From: Streptomyces roseolus
GTDB taxonomy: Bacteria; Actinomycetota; Actinomycetes; Streptomycetales; Streptomycetaceae
Direction: 5' to 3'
Length of the DNA stretch: 64,000 nt
NCBI RefSeq assembly: GCF_014649855.1
Contig: NZ_BMTV01000010.1
Span: 1-64,000, forward strand
A model generated the notes under the pieces. It ran no database searches. It had not been told where the DNA came from and saw only the letters and a program-made list of their open reading frames with translations. Below are positions 8,732-17,024 of this stretch, in pieces. The number at the start of each line of letters is the position of its first letter. The stretch's first letter is position 1. A program made the translations under genes and the position numbers.

Positions 8732-9205
8732 GTGACCGAGCAGCAGCGGACGTCGGACGAGGGAGTCCTGACCAGGATCGGCCAGGCCAGGATGCTCCTC
8801 CACGGCGGCGACCGGGAGGAGGCGCGCAACCGCCTCGGCGCCCTGTGGCAGCAGCTCGACCCCGACGGGGACCCGCTCCACCGCTGCACCCTCGCCCACT
8901 ACCTGGCCGACACCCAGGACGACCCCGACACCGAGCTCGCCTGGGACCTGCGCGCCCTCAGCGCCGCCGAGGGCCTGGAGGACGGACGGCTCGCCGCGCA
9001 CGACTCGGCGGCCGCCCTGCGCGCCCTCTACCCCAAGCTGCACCTCGACCTCGCCGCCGACTACGCCAAGCTGCGCAGACCGGACGCCGCGCGGGCCCAT
9101 CTGGAGCGGGCCCGCGCCGCCTCCGACGCCCTCGACGACGACCGGTACGGCAGAGGGGTCAGGGCTGCCATCGAGGGCCTCGACCGGCGGCTCCGCGAAG
9201 GCTGA
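8732..9205 (+). CDS. Small helical (tetratricopeptide-like) hypothetical protein
   Basis: A 157-aa soluble protein with GTG start and GGGAGG 5 bases upstream. It is predicted to be almost wholly helical and reads like degenerate TPR units (RIGQARMLLHGGDREEARNRL, then AADYAKLRRPDAARAHLERAR), which usually mediate protein contacts. There is no signal peptide and no catalytic motif. A TAGCGT hexamer at 8691-8696 could be its -10 box. Function unknown. Confidence 0.7.
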   Translation: MTEQQRTSDEGVLTRIGQARMLLHGGDREEARNRLGALWQQLDPDGDPLHRCTLAHYLADTQDDPDTELAWDLRALSAAEGLEDGRLAAHDSAAALRALYPKLHLDLAADYAKLRRPDAARAHLERARAASDALDDDRYGRGVRAAIEGLDRRLREG

Positions 9206-9226
9206 GTCGTTCGGTGGCCGCCCGGC

Positions 9227-9772
9227 TCAGCGTTCGTACGCGCCCCGGCACAGCCCGCCCCGGACGGTCGCGGGGTCCAGGGCGCCGTACCGCTCGCCGA
9301 GCTCGCAGACGTCCTTCCCGGTGACCGGCGGAGCCTTCCGCAGCCGCTCCGCCAGCCGCTCCAGCTCCCGGACCTCCGGCGTGGCGGGCGGCGACACCCG
9401 TGCCACGCGCCCGGCGGGCGGCCGGACGGCGGCGGGGGCGGGGGAGGCGGAGGGGGAGGAAGGGGCCACGGGGGGCGGGGTGCGGGACGGGGCCGCGTGA
9501 CCGGTGGCGCGGCGGGTCTCGCCGCGCGGCGGGGCGGCCGCGCTCCGGGCCGGCGCCGGGAGCGCCGCTTCCAGGGCCTCCCGGGCCGGGCCCTGGAGGA
9601 CGATCTGCGGCTCCACCTCCTGGGGAGGGCGTACGGGGTCGGTCGCGGGCGCGGGAGACGGCGCGGGCGCCGGGGGCGGCCCGTCGACGGCGACGCACCC
9701 GGTCAGGGCGACGGCGACGGCGGCACCGGCCAGCAGCCGCGCGGGGGTTCGGGTTCCTTGCACCCGCGTCAC
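9227..9772 (-). CDS. Putative lipoprotein with Pro/Ala-rich linker
   Basis: A 181-aa exported protein. The N-terminus has basic residues, a hydrophobic run LLAGAAVAVA and the lipobox LTGC, so it should be membrane-anchored. After the lipid Cys comes a Pro/Ala/Ser-rich disordered region of about 100 residues. A compact C-terminal segment of about 45 residues follows (ELERLAERLRKAPPVTGKD) with two cysteines (DVCELGERYG and GGLCRGAYER) that could form a disulfide. No family recognised. It is transcribed toward the TPR-like gene. Confidence 0.65.
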   Translation of the reverse strand: MTRVQGTRTPARLLAGAAVAVALTGCVAVDGPPPAPAPSPAPATDPVRPPQEVEPQIVLQGPAREALEAALPAPARSAAAPPRGETRRATGHAAPSRTPPPVAPSSPSASPAPAAVRPPAGRVARVSPPATPEVRELERLAERLRKAPPVTGKDVCELGERYGALDPATVRGGLCRGAYER

Positions 9773-9862
9773 TCTGCTGGTCCGGCGCCGGTCTTCGAAC
9801 CCCTACCGGCGGGGAATGCCCCGCACGGGTGAGCGGCCGGTCACCCTCCTTGACCGGGCGGG

Positions 9863-10390
9863 TCAGTCGCCGGTGGCGCCGTCGATGCGTTCGCGGATGA
9901 GGTCGGCGTGACCGTTGTGCCGCGCGTACTCCTCGATCATGTGGAGGTAGATCCAGCGCAGGTTGAACAGTTCGCCGCTGCGGTGGACGCCTGCTCCGAG
10001 GTCGTCCAGGGAACGCCCGGCGGCGACCTCGCGGGCGTGGGCGATCTCGTCCTGCCAGGTGGCGTACGCCTCCGCGTAGCCGTCCTCCGGGGTGACGTGG
10101 AGGTCCCGGTCGAAGTCCTCCTCGGTGGCGTACAGCCAGGGGGCCTCCTCGCCGGCGAGGACCCGGCGGAACCAGCCGCGCTCGACCTCGGCCATGTGCC
10201 GGACGAGGCCGAGGAGGCTGAGGTCGGAGGGCGGGGCGGAGGCGGTGCGCACCTGCTCGTCGGTGAGGCCGGCGCACTTCGTCGCCAGGGTCGCGCGGTG
10301 GTAGTCGAGCCACTGCTCCAGGGCCTGGCGCTCGTCCGCGGTGGTGGACGGATCGACGCGCTCGGGTGCTGCCATGTGATCGGTGGTCAT
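9863..10390 (-). CDS. DinB-like / DUF664 family protein
   Basis: A 175-aa four-helix DinB-superfamily protein. The hallmark histidines for metal binding are visible: H in LDYHRATL, H in LVRHMAEVERGWF, and HMIEEYARHNGHADLIRE near the C-terminus. In actinobacteria such proteins are often mycothiol- or bacillithiol-dependent enzymes, but no substrate can be named here. It lies downstream of, and on the same strand as, the TetR gene (42-bp gap), so it may be co-transcribed with it. Confidence 0.85.
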   Translation of the reverse strand: MTTDHMAAPERVDPSTTADERQALEQWLDYHRATLATKCAGLTDEQVRTASAPPSDLSLLGLVRHMAEVERGWFRRVLAGEEAPWLYATEEDFDRDLHVTPEDGYAEAYATWQDEIAHAREVAAGRSLDDLGAGVHRSGELFNLRWIYLHMIEEYARHNGHADLIRERIDGATGD

Positions 10391-10432
10391 GCGGACATCG
10401 TGGCGGAAGCCCGTCGCGGCGCGCCAGGCCTT

Positions 10433-11056
10433 TCAGCGCGAGGGGCCGGGGAGCATCCCGCGCAACAACTCGTCGAATCCGGTGCGCAGCTCCTCGCGGC
10501 CGGGCGGGGCCGCGTGGAAGGAGCCGACGGCACAGGAGAACATCAGCCCCTCGCACCAGGCGATCAGCGAGAGGGCGTGCCGCTCCGGGGAGGACGAGCC
10601 GGCACCGCGCATCATCGCGATCACCGGGCCGCGGAAGGCGGCGCCGGCGCGGTCGAAGAAGTCGCGCAGCTCCGGGCGGCGGGTCGCCTCCAGGGCCAGC
10701 TCGTAGCGGGAGACGAGCAGCGAGCGGTGGTCGGTCAGATAGCGGTGCAGGGCGAGCGCGAGGGCGTCCGCGAGGAGCTCGGGGCTCGCGCCCGGCGGCG
10801 GCAGCTCGTCCGGGGCGAGGACCCGCGCCTCGCGCTCGGCCTGGCGGCGGACGGCCGTCTCCAGGAGGGCCTGGCGGGTGCGCGCGTGGTTGGAGGTGGA
10901 GCCCTGCGGCAGTCCGGCCCGCTCGTCCACCGCGCGGTGGGTGAGCCCGCGCATCCCGCGCTCCACCAGCAGGTCGAGGGCCGCGTCGCCGATCCGGTCG
11001 GCGCGGGTCGGGGCGGGTTCCGGAGCCGGGGCGGGGGCCGGGGTGTGCGCGGTCAT
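10433..11056 (-). CDS. TetR family transcriptional repressor
   Basis: A 207-aa regulator. The N-terminal helix-turn-helix reads RADRIGDAALDLLVERGMRG followed by HRAVDERAGLPQGSTSNHARTR, and the rest is an all-helical ligand-binding domain. ATG at 11056 is preferred over TTG at 11065. TAGGTT (11064-11069 on the complementary strand) ends 7 bases before that ATG, pointing to a leaderless transcript. It is divergent from an FAD monooxygenase, with two near-identical palindromes between them. The simplest model is repression of both genes, relieved by a substrate or product of the monooxygenase. Confidence 0.9.
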   Translation of the reverse strand: MTAHTPAPAPAPEPAPTRADRIGDAALDLLVERGMRGLTHRAVDERAGLPQGSTSNHARTRQALLETAVRRQAEREARVLAPDELPPPGASPELLADALALALHRYLTDHRSLLVSRYELALEATRRPELRDFFDRAGAAFRGPVIAMMRGAGSSSPERHALSLIAWCEGLMFSCAVGSFHAAPPGREELRTGFDELLRGMLPGPSR

Positions 11057-11111
11057 GGGGACCAACCTAGGTCATGGGGCCGTCCCCCGGGCCTCCCCGC
11101 CTTCCCGTGTG

Positions 11112-11157
11112 ACTACGGCTGTAGTACGGTCGTGGCGTCGGCTACTACAGCTGTAGT
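11112..11157. promoter_or_regulatory. Twin 14-bp palindromic operators between tetR and the monooxygenase gene
   Basis: ACTACAGCTGTAGT at 11144-11157 is a perfect palindrome. ACTACGGCTGTAGT at 11112-11125 is the same site with one symmetric mismatch. The centres are 32 bp apart, about three helical turns, so two repressor dimers would bind the same DNA face. The neighbouring TetR protein is the obvious ligand. Confidence 0.8.
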
Positions 11158-11195
11158 CGACGGAGCCCCGCAGCCGTCGCACCGAGGGAGCAGTC

Positions 11196-12386
11196 ATGAC
11201 ACAGCACCGCGCCGTCGTCCTGGGAGCGGGCATCGGCGGCCTCACCGCGGCCGTCGGACTCCACCGGCGCGGCTGGGACGTCACCCTCCTCGAACGCGCC
11301 GCCGACCTCGCCCCCGTCGGCGCCGGCATCGCCCTCGCCCCCAACGCCCTGCGCGCCCTCGACACCCTCGGCCTCGGCGACCGCGTCCGCGACCTCGCCG
11401 CCTGGCAGGGCGACGGCGGCATGCGCTCCCCCGACGGCCGCTGGCTCGTCCGCACCGACGCCCGCGCCGCCGCCGAGCGCTTCGGCGGCCCCCTCGTCCT
11501 CCTCCACCGCGCCACCCTCGTCGAGATCCTCGCCTCCGCCCTTCCGGCGCGGGCGGTCCGCACCGGCGCGCCCGCCGCCCTCGCCCACCCCGGCGACGCC
11601 CGGACCCCCGCCCGCGTCACCACCCCCGACGGCGACCTGGAGGCCGAACTCGCCGTCGCCGCCGACGGCATCCGCTCCGCCGCCCGCACGGCGCTCTTCC
11701 CCGGCCACCCCGGACCGCGCTACTCCGGCCGCACCACCTGGCGGATCGTCACCCCGGCCCCCGCCCGCCCCTTCGCCCCCCACGAGACCTGGGGCCCCGG
11801 CCGCATCTGGGGCACCCAGCCCCTCAAGGACGGCCGGATCTACGCCTACGCCATGGCCGCCGCGCCCGCCGGGGCCCACGCCCCCGACGGCGAACTCGCC
11901 GAACTCCGCCGGCTCTTCGGTGACTGGCACCACCCCGTGCCCGAGATCCTCGCCGCCGCCGACCCCGACGAGGTGCTGCGCCACGACGTCCACCACCTCG
12001 CCGACCCGCTCCCCGCCTTCCACCGGGGCCGCACCGCGCTCCTCGGCGACGCGGCCCACGCGATGATGCCCAGCCTCGGGCAGGGCGGGAACCAGGCCAT
12101 CGAGGACGCCGTCGTCCTCGCCCACCACGCCCGCGTCCCCGCCGCGTTCGACCCGGGCCCGGCCCTCGCCGCGTACACCGCCGACCGGCTGCCGCGCACC
12201 ACCGCCCTGGTCCGCAAGGCGGCCCGCACCGGCGCCCTCACCCTCGTGTCCGCCCGCCCGGCCGTCGCCCTGCGCGACACGCTCCTGCGGACCGTCTGCC
12301 GCCTCGGCCCCGGTCTCGTCCTGCGCGGCTTCGACGGCGTCGCCGACTGGCGGCCCCCGGTCGCGGAGCCCTCCCGCGTAAGCTGA
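11196..12386 (+). CDS. FAD-dependent monooxygenase (PHBH / salicylate hydroxylase type)
   Basis: A 396-aa flavoprotein. The dinucleotide-binding fingerprint GAGIGGLTAAVGLHRRG lies at residues about 10-26, the DG motif in AVAADGIRSAART near 155, and the FAD ribityl-binding motif LLGDAAHAMMPSLGQGGNQA near 285. This order defines class A aromatic-ring hydroxylases using NAD(P)H and O2. The substrate is not predictable. GAGGGAG precedes the ATG. Divergence from a TetR gene with twin operators suggests induction by the compound it oxidises, perhaps a xenobiotic or antibiotic. Confidence 0.92.
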   Translation: MTQHRAVVLGAGIGGLTAAVGLHRRGWDVTLLERAADLAPVGAGIALAPNALRALDTLGLGDRVRDLAAWQGDGGMRSPDGRWLVRTDARAAAERFGGPLVLLHRATLVEILASALPARAVRTGAPAALAHPGDARTPARVTTPDGDLEAELAVAADGIRSAARTALFPGHPGPRYSGRTTWRIVTPAPARPFAPHETWGPGRIWGTQPLKDGRIYAYAMAAAPAGAHAPDGELAELRRLFGDWHHPVPEILAAADPDEVLRHDVHHLADPLPAFHRGRTALLGDAAHAMMPSLGQGGNQAIEDAVVLAHHARVPAAFDPGPALAAYTADRLPRTTALVRKAARTGALTLVSARPAVALRDTLLRTVCRLGPGLVLRGFDGVADWRPPVAEPSRVS

Positions 12387-12444
12387 CCAGCGCGAACGGC
12401 CCCCGTCCCACGGGCCGTCGGACCACCCCAGAGGGAGAGACCCC

Positions 12445-13350
12445 GTGAAGATCGGCTGCATCGGACTCGGCGACATCGCGCAGAAGGCGTACCTGCCCGT
12501 CCTCGCCACCCTCCCCGGGGCCGAACTCCACCTCCAGACACGCACCCCCGCCACCCTCGACCGCGTCGCCGACACCTTCCACGTCCCGGCCGCCCGCCGC
12601 CACCGGGACCTCGACGGGCTGCTCGCCGCCGGACTCGACGCGGCCTTCGTGCACGCCTCCACCGCCGCCCACCCCGAGATCGCCGGCCGCCTCCTCGACG
12701 CCGGCGTCCCCACCTACGTCGACAAGCCGCTCGCCTACGAGTACGCCGAATCCGAGCGGATCGTCGAACTGGCCGAGAAGCGCGGCGTCTCCCTCGCCGT
12801 CGGCTTCAACCGGCGCCTCGCCCCCGGCTACGCCCAGTGCCTCGACCACCCGCGCGAGCTGATCCTGATGCAGAAGAACCGCATCGGGCTCCCCGAGGAC
12901 CCGCGCACCTTCGTCCTCGACGACTTCATCCACGTCGTCGACACCCTCCGCTTCCTGCTCCCCGGCGAGGCCGACCACGTCGACGTCCGGGCCCGCGTCC
13001 GCGACGGCCTCATGCACCACGTGGTGCTCCAGCTCTCCGGCGACGGCTTCACCGCCATCGGCGTGATGAACCGGATGAACGGCTCCACCGAGGAGGTCCT
13101 GGAGGTCTCCGGCCAGGACACCAAGCGCCAGGTCCTCAACCTCGCCGAGATTGTCGACCACAAGGGCCAGCCCAGCGTCCGCCGGCGCGGCGACTGGGTC
13201 CCGGTCGCCCGCCAGCGGGGCATCGAACAGGCCGTCCACGCCTTCCTCGACGCCGTCCGCGACGGCACCGTCCTCAGCGCCCGCGACGCGCTGCTCACCC
13301 ACGCCCTGTGCGAGCGCGTCGTCCGGGACGCCCTGGAGCAGGCCTCCTGA
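12445..13350 (+). CDS. Gfo/Idh/MocA family oxidoreductase
   Basis: A 301-aa NAD(P)-dependent oxidoreductase. The Rossmann motif GCIGLGDIAQKAYLPVL is at the N-terminus, and the family EKP-like motif appears as YVDKPLAYEYAES near residue 100. Substrates are usually sugars or cyclitols; this one is unassigned. GTG start with GAGGGAGAG upstream. It follows the monooxygenase by 58 bp and may be co-transcribed. Its last 56 bp overlap the 3' end of the convergent lnt-like gene. Confidence 0.9.
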   Translation: MKIGCIGLGDIAQKAYLPVLATLPGAELHLQTRTPATLDRVADTFHVPAARRHRDLDGLLAAGLDAAFVHASTAAHPEIAGRLLDAGVPTYVDKPLAYEYAESERIVELAEKRGVSLAVGFNRRLAPGYAQCLDHPRELILMQKNRIGLPEDPRTFVLDDFIHVVDTLRFLLPGEADHVDVRARVRDGLMHHVVLQLSGDGFTAIGVMNRMNGSTEEVLEVSGQDTKRQVLNLAEIVDHKGQPSVRRRGDWVPVARQRGIEQAVHAFLDAVRDGTVLSARDALLTHALCERVVRDALEQAS

Positions 13351-14842
13351 CCGCACCGGCGCCCGCCGCCGCGCACACCCCGCCGATCACGAGGCAGGCG
13401 CCGTACAGCGGCCAGTCGCCCCACCGGACGTACGCCGTCGTCGTCCCCGACAGCGGCAGTTCGCGGACGACGGCCGTGCTCGCGTCCGTGCCGACGGGCG
13501 GTCCCACGCGCCGGCCGTCGGGGCCGTACGCGGCGCTGACGCCGGTCAGCGTCGCGTGCACCACCGGGCGGCCCGTCTCCGCCGCCCGCAGCGCCGCGAG
13601 CGAGGCGTGCTGCGCGGGCGCCCAGCTGCCCTGGAAGGTGCTGGTCGAGGACTGGACGACGATCACGTCCGCCCCGTCCCGGGCCAGCCGCCGACCCATG
13701 TCGGGGAACGCGGACTCGAAGCAGACCAGCGGTCCGACCGCGGGCCGCCCCGCGCCGGGCAGCGGCATCACCACCGGCGCCGTGCCCCGTCGCCGGTCCT
13801 CCTCGGCCGCCTTCCCCACGGAGGTCGCCCAGCCGAGCAGGCCCCGGGCCGGCACGTACTCGCCGAACGGCACGAGCCGCATCTTGTCGTACCGCTCACC
13901 GGTGGGTCCGTCCGGCGTGAAGAGCAGCGCGCTCTTGTGGATGCCGGGGCGGTCCGCCCGGCGCGCGTCCACGTTCACCAGGAGCGGCGCGTCGACCGTC
14001 CGCGCGAGCGCGGTCAGCCGGGCGGCCAGCGCCGGATCGCCGGCCGGGTCCCGGCCCACCCCGCTCTCGCCCCACACCACCAGGTCGAGCCGCTGCCCGG
14101 CGAGACCCCGCGTCAGCTCCACGGCCCGGTCGAGGCGCCGCTCGGCGCCCTCCGGCCCGCCGTGCACCCCCGGCTGCACCATCGCCACCCGCACCGCGCC
14201 GGACGGGCGCGGCACCCCGACGCCCCACGCCGCCGTCCCCGCCACCAGGGCGCACGCGGCGAGCCCCGCCACCCCCACCGACCGCAGCCCCGGCACGGCG
14301 ACCAGGAGCACCACCGCCGTGTTCACCGCCACCACGAGCAGGCTCACCAGCCACACGCCGCCCACCGAGGCGAGCCGCAGCGCCGCCGGCGCCTCCCACT
14401 GGCTCGCGCCGAGCAGCCCCCACGGACCGCCCAGCCCCTCCCACGACCGGACCAGCTCGATCAGCAGCCACCCCGACGGCACCGCGCACAGCGCGCCGGC
14501 GGCCCGCCCCGGAGTCGGCGCCCCGCCGAGCGCCGCCCGCACCAGCACGCCCCACGGCGCCCAGAGCAGCCCGAGCAGCACCGCCATCACCAGCAGGAAC
14601 ACATGGACGCTCGGCAGCAGCCAGTGGTGCACGGCCAGCAGGAAGCCGACGCCCCCGCACCACCCGTCCAGGGCCGCCCGGCGCGCCCCCGGAGCCGTAC
14701 GGACGAGGAGCAGCCAGGGCACCAGGCAGACGTACGCCCACCACCACAGGCCGGGGGCGGGGAAGGCGAGGGCCGGCAGCGCGCCGCAGACGACGGCGCA
14801 CAGCGACCGCACCGGCCTCGCCCGCCCCAGGGGGTTCCGCAT
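13295..14842 (-). CDS. lnt: Apolipoprotein N-acyltransferase (Lnt-like)
   Basis: A 515-aa membrane enzyme. The N-terminal half has about six hydrophobic segments. The C-terminal half is a nitrilase-type domain with the catalytic triad in WGESG (Glu), YDKMRLVPFGEY (Lys) and VCFESAFP (Cys). A final membrane segment (LYGACLVIGGVCAAAG) closes the protein. Lnt adds the third acyl chain to lipoproteins. Streptomycetes typically carry two Lnt homologues and one need not be fully active, so the exact role here is uncertain. Its 3' end overlaps the Gfo/Idh gene by 56 bp. Confidence 0.88.
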   Translation of the reverse strand: MRNPLGRARPVRSLCAVVCGALPALAFPAPGLWWWAYVCLVPWLLLVRTAPGARRAALDGWCGGVGFLLAVHHWLLPSVHVFLLVMAVLLGLLWAPWGVLVRAALGGAPTPGRAAGALCAVPSGWLLIELVRSWEGLGGPWGLLGASQWEAPAALRLASVGGVWLVSLLVVAVNTAVVLLVAVPGLRSVGVAGLAACALVAGTAAWGVGVPRPSGAVRVAMVQPGVHGGPEGAERRLDRAVELTRGLAGQRLDLVVWGESGVGRDPAGDPALAARLTALARTVDAPLLVNVDARRADRPGIHKSALLFTPDGPTGERYDKMRLVPFGEYVPARGLLGWATSVGKAAEEDRRRGTAPVVMPLPGAGRPAVGPLVCFESAFPDMGRRLARDGADVIVVQSSTSTFQGSWAPAQHASLAALRAAETGRPVVHATLTGVSAAYGPDGRRVGPPVGTDASTAVVRELPLSGTTTAYVRWGDWPLYGACLVIGGVCAAAGAGAVRRPAPGRPGRRARTGRG

Positions 14843-14880
14843 CGTGTGCCTCCCGCCCGTCGCCTCCAGTCTGCGCCCGG

Positions 14881-15327
14881 CTACGGGATCCGGCGCCAGC
14901 GCTCCTCCACGACGACCGAGCGCAGCCGCCAGCCGTCGGCGGTGCGGCGGGCCGCGAAGGCGTACCGGCCGCCGCAGACGAAGTCGTCGCCGGAGGCCGT
15001 CCGCATCGGGTTGACGTAGTCGGCGCGGACCTCGGCGGCGTCGCCGGTCTCGGCGTAGCCGCCGGGCCGGTGCAGGGTCACCCGCCGGTTGACGATCAGG
15101 TGCTGGCGCACCGGGAAGAGGGCCATCGTCGCCGCCAGCCAGTCGGCGACCTCGGCGGCGGGCCCCTCGATGCCGCCGGAGCCGGAGTAGTCGGCGCGCC
15201 CGTCCGGGGTGAAGAGGGCGCGGTAGCCGGGCCAGTCGGCGTCGTCCACGGCCGCCGCGTACCCGGTGACCAGGTCGTCGACGGCGAGCCGGTCCATCAC
15301 GTCCGCGAGGTCCACGCGCTGCGTCAT
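14881..15327 (-). CDS. NTF2-like / SnoaL-like domain protein
   Basis: A 148-aa protein of the nuclear-transport-factor-2 fold, recognised from the start DRLAVDDLVTGYAAAVDDADWPGYRALFTPDG, the central GGIEGPAAEVADWLAATMALFP, and the end ADGWRLRSVVVEERW. Members act as small dehydratases, isomerases or ring-hydroxylating dioxygenase beta-like subunits; no specific role can be given. ATG at 15327 is the only sensible start. It lies 38 bp upstream of the lnt-like gene on the same strand and is divergent from the flavin reductase-like gene. Confidence 0.8.
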   Translation of the reverse strand: MTQRVDLADVMDRLAVDDLVTGYAAAVDDADWPGYRALFTPDGRADYSGSGGIEGPAAEVADWLAATMALFPVRQHLIVNRRVTLHRPGGYAETGDAAEVRADYVNPMRTASGDDFVCGGRYAFAARRTADGWRLRSVVVEERWRRIP

Positions 15328-15405
15328 CGCCTCAGTGTCGGGCAGCGGGCGCACGGCGCCAAGAGGCGTGCGCCCCCCGTCCCCGGCCGCGGTCATACTG
15401 GCCGG

Positions 15406-15999
15406 ATGCGCATCGACGTCGACCCCGCCCGGACCGATCCCACCGCCGTCTACCGGCTGCTGACCGCGACGGTCGTCCCCCGGCCGATCGCCTGGGTCTC
15501 CACGCGTTCCGCCGACGGAACGGACAACCTCGCCCCGCACTCCTTCTTCACCATCGCCTCGGTGAACCCGCCGGTCGTGCAGTTCACCTCCGTCGGCCGG
15601 AAGGACTCGCTGCGCAACGTGGAGGAGACCGGCGAGTTCGTGGTGAACCTCGCCCCCGAGGGACTCCTCGAGCAGATCAACGCCACCGCCACGGACTTCC
15701 CGCGCGGCACGAGCGAGTTCGACGCCTGCGGGGTGGAGCGCGAACCGGGCCACCGGGTGAAGGTGCCCCGGGTGGCCGCGTCGCCGGTGGCCCTGGAGTG
15801 CGAGCTGCACAGCACGCTGCGGATCGGGGACTCGACCGTGGTCTTCGGGCGTGTCGTGCACGTCGCCGTCGACGAGGCGTTCCTGGACGACGGCCACCCC
15901 GAGGTCACCCGGATGCGCCCGCTGACCCGGCTCGGGAAGAACGAGTGGGGCACCCTCGGCGGGGTCAGGGAGCTCGCCCGGATCCCCTACCAGGGCTGA
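15406..15999 (+). CDS. Flavin reductase-like / FMN-binding split-barrel protein
   Basis: A 197-aa protein of the flavin-reductase-like, FMN-binding split barrel family. Diagnostic parts are TVVPRPIAWVST, NLAPHSFFTIASVNPPVVQF and the FMN-contacting region SLRNVEETGEFVVNL. Members reduce or bind FMN and some are oxidoreductases in their own right. It stands alone between the NTF2-like gene and a strong terminator. Substrate unknown. Confidence 0.88.
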   Translation: MRIDVDPARTDPTAVYRLLTATVVPRPIAWVSTRSADGTDNLAPHSFFTIASVNPPVVQFTSVGRKDSLRNVEETGEFVVNLAPEGLLEQINATATDFPRGTSEFDACGVEREPGHRVKVPRVAASPVALECELHSTLRIGDSTVVFGRVVHVAVDEAFLDDGHPEVTRMRPLTRLGKNEWGTLGGVRELARIPYQG

Positions 16000-16007
16000 G
16001 GAACGAA

Positions 16008-16046
16008 CCGGGGGCGGGTCCCGCGAGACGCGGGACCCGCCCCCGG
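16008..16046. terminator. Bidirectional terminator between the flavin reductase-like gene and uppP
   Basis: A perfect 18-bp stem (16008-16025 with 16029-16046) with a 3-base AGA loop sits 8 bp after the first stop and 22 bp before the convergent uppP stop. It can serve both genes. Confidence 0.85.
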
Positions 16047-16068
16047 CGGGGCTCTGCGCCCTCGGAGG

Positions 16069-16944
16069 TCAGTGGCCGGACTCGCCCGCGTGCGGGCTGA
16101 GGACGTCCGTGCCGACCAGGACGAACAGCAGGACGCCCAGCGCGATGCGGTAGTACACGAACGGCATGAACGACTTCGTGGTGATGAACTTCATGAACCA
16201 GGCGATCACCGCGTAGCCGACGCCGAAGGCGACGATCGTCGCGAAGACCGTCGGCCCCCAGGAGACGTGTCCGCCCTCGGTCGCGTCCTTCAGCTCGAAG
16301 ACGCCCGAGGCGAGCACGGCGGGGATCGCCAGGAGGAACGAGTACCGGGCGGCGGACTCGCGGGTGTAGCCCATCAGCAGACCGCCGGAGATCGTCGCGC
16401 CCGAGCGGGAGACGCCCGGGATGAGCGCCATCGCCTGGCAGAAGCCGTAGATCAGGCCGTCGCGGACGCCGAGGTCCTTGAGCGTCTTGCGCTCCCTGAC
16501 CACCCGGTGGCGCCCGCCGATCTCGTCGCGGGCGGCGAGCCGGTCGGCGATGCCGAGCACGACGCCCATCACGATGAGCGTCGTGGCGATGAGCCGCAGA
16601 TCGCGGAAGGGGCCTTCGATCTGGTCCTTGAGCGTGACGCCGAGGACGCCGATCGGGATGGAGCCGACGATCACCAGCCAGCCCATCTGGGCGTCGTGGT
16701 CGGAACGCATCGACTTGTCCTTCAGCGAGCGGAACCACGCCGAGAGGATCCTGCCGATGTCCTTGCGGAAGTAGATCAGGACGGCGGTCTCCGTGCCGAT
16801 CTGCGTGATCGCCGTGAAGGCCGCGCCCGGGTCCTCCCAGCCGGCGAAGGCGGCGGTGAGCCGGAGGTGCGCGCTGGAGGAGATGGGAAGGAACTCCGTC
16901 AGCCCCTGGACGAGTCCGAGGATGAACGATTCGAACCAACTCAT
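16069..16944 (-). CDS. uppP: Undecaprenyl-diphosphatase (UppP/BacA)
   Basis: A 291-aa polytopic membrane enzyme that dephosphorylates undecaprenyl diphosphate, recycling the lipid carrier for peptidoglycan and wall polymers; overexpression classically gives bacitracin resistance. Signature motifs are QGLTEFLPISSSAHL near the N-terminus (with the conserved Glu17) and PGVSRSGATI in the second half. About seven to eight membrane segments are visible. A cytoplasmic loop REIGGRHRVVRERKT-like region is typical of actinobacterial UppP. It is followed by a shared terminator. Confidence 0.95.
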   Translation of the reverse strand: MSWFESFILGLVQGLTEFLPISSSAHLRLTAAFAGWEDPGAAFTAITQIGTETAVLIYFRKDIGRILSAWFRSLKDKSMRSDHDAQMGWLVIVGSIPIGVLGVTLKDQIEGPFRDLRLIATTLIVMGVVLGIADRLAARDEIGGRHRVVRERKTLKDLGVRDGLIYGFCQAMALIPGVSRSGATISGGLLMGYTRESAARYSFLLAIPAVLASGVFELKDATEGGHVSWGPTVFATIVAFGVGYAVIAWFMKFITTKSFMPFVYYRIALGVLLFVLVGTDVLSPHAGESGH

Positions 16945-17024
16945 GGGGCTTGGGCCGTCCCGTATGTACGTGTGCGGTCAGAAGGTCGAGCGCAGCGTAC
17001 CGCCCCGAGGTGACGTGTTCGTGA

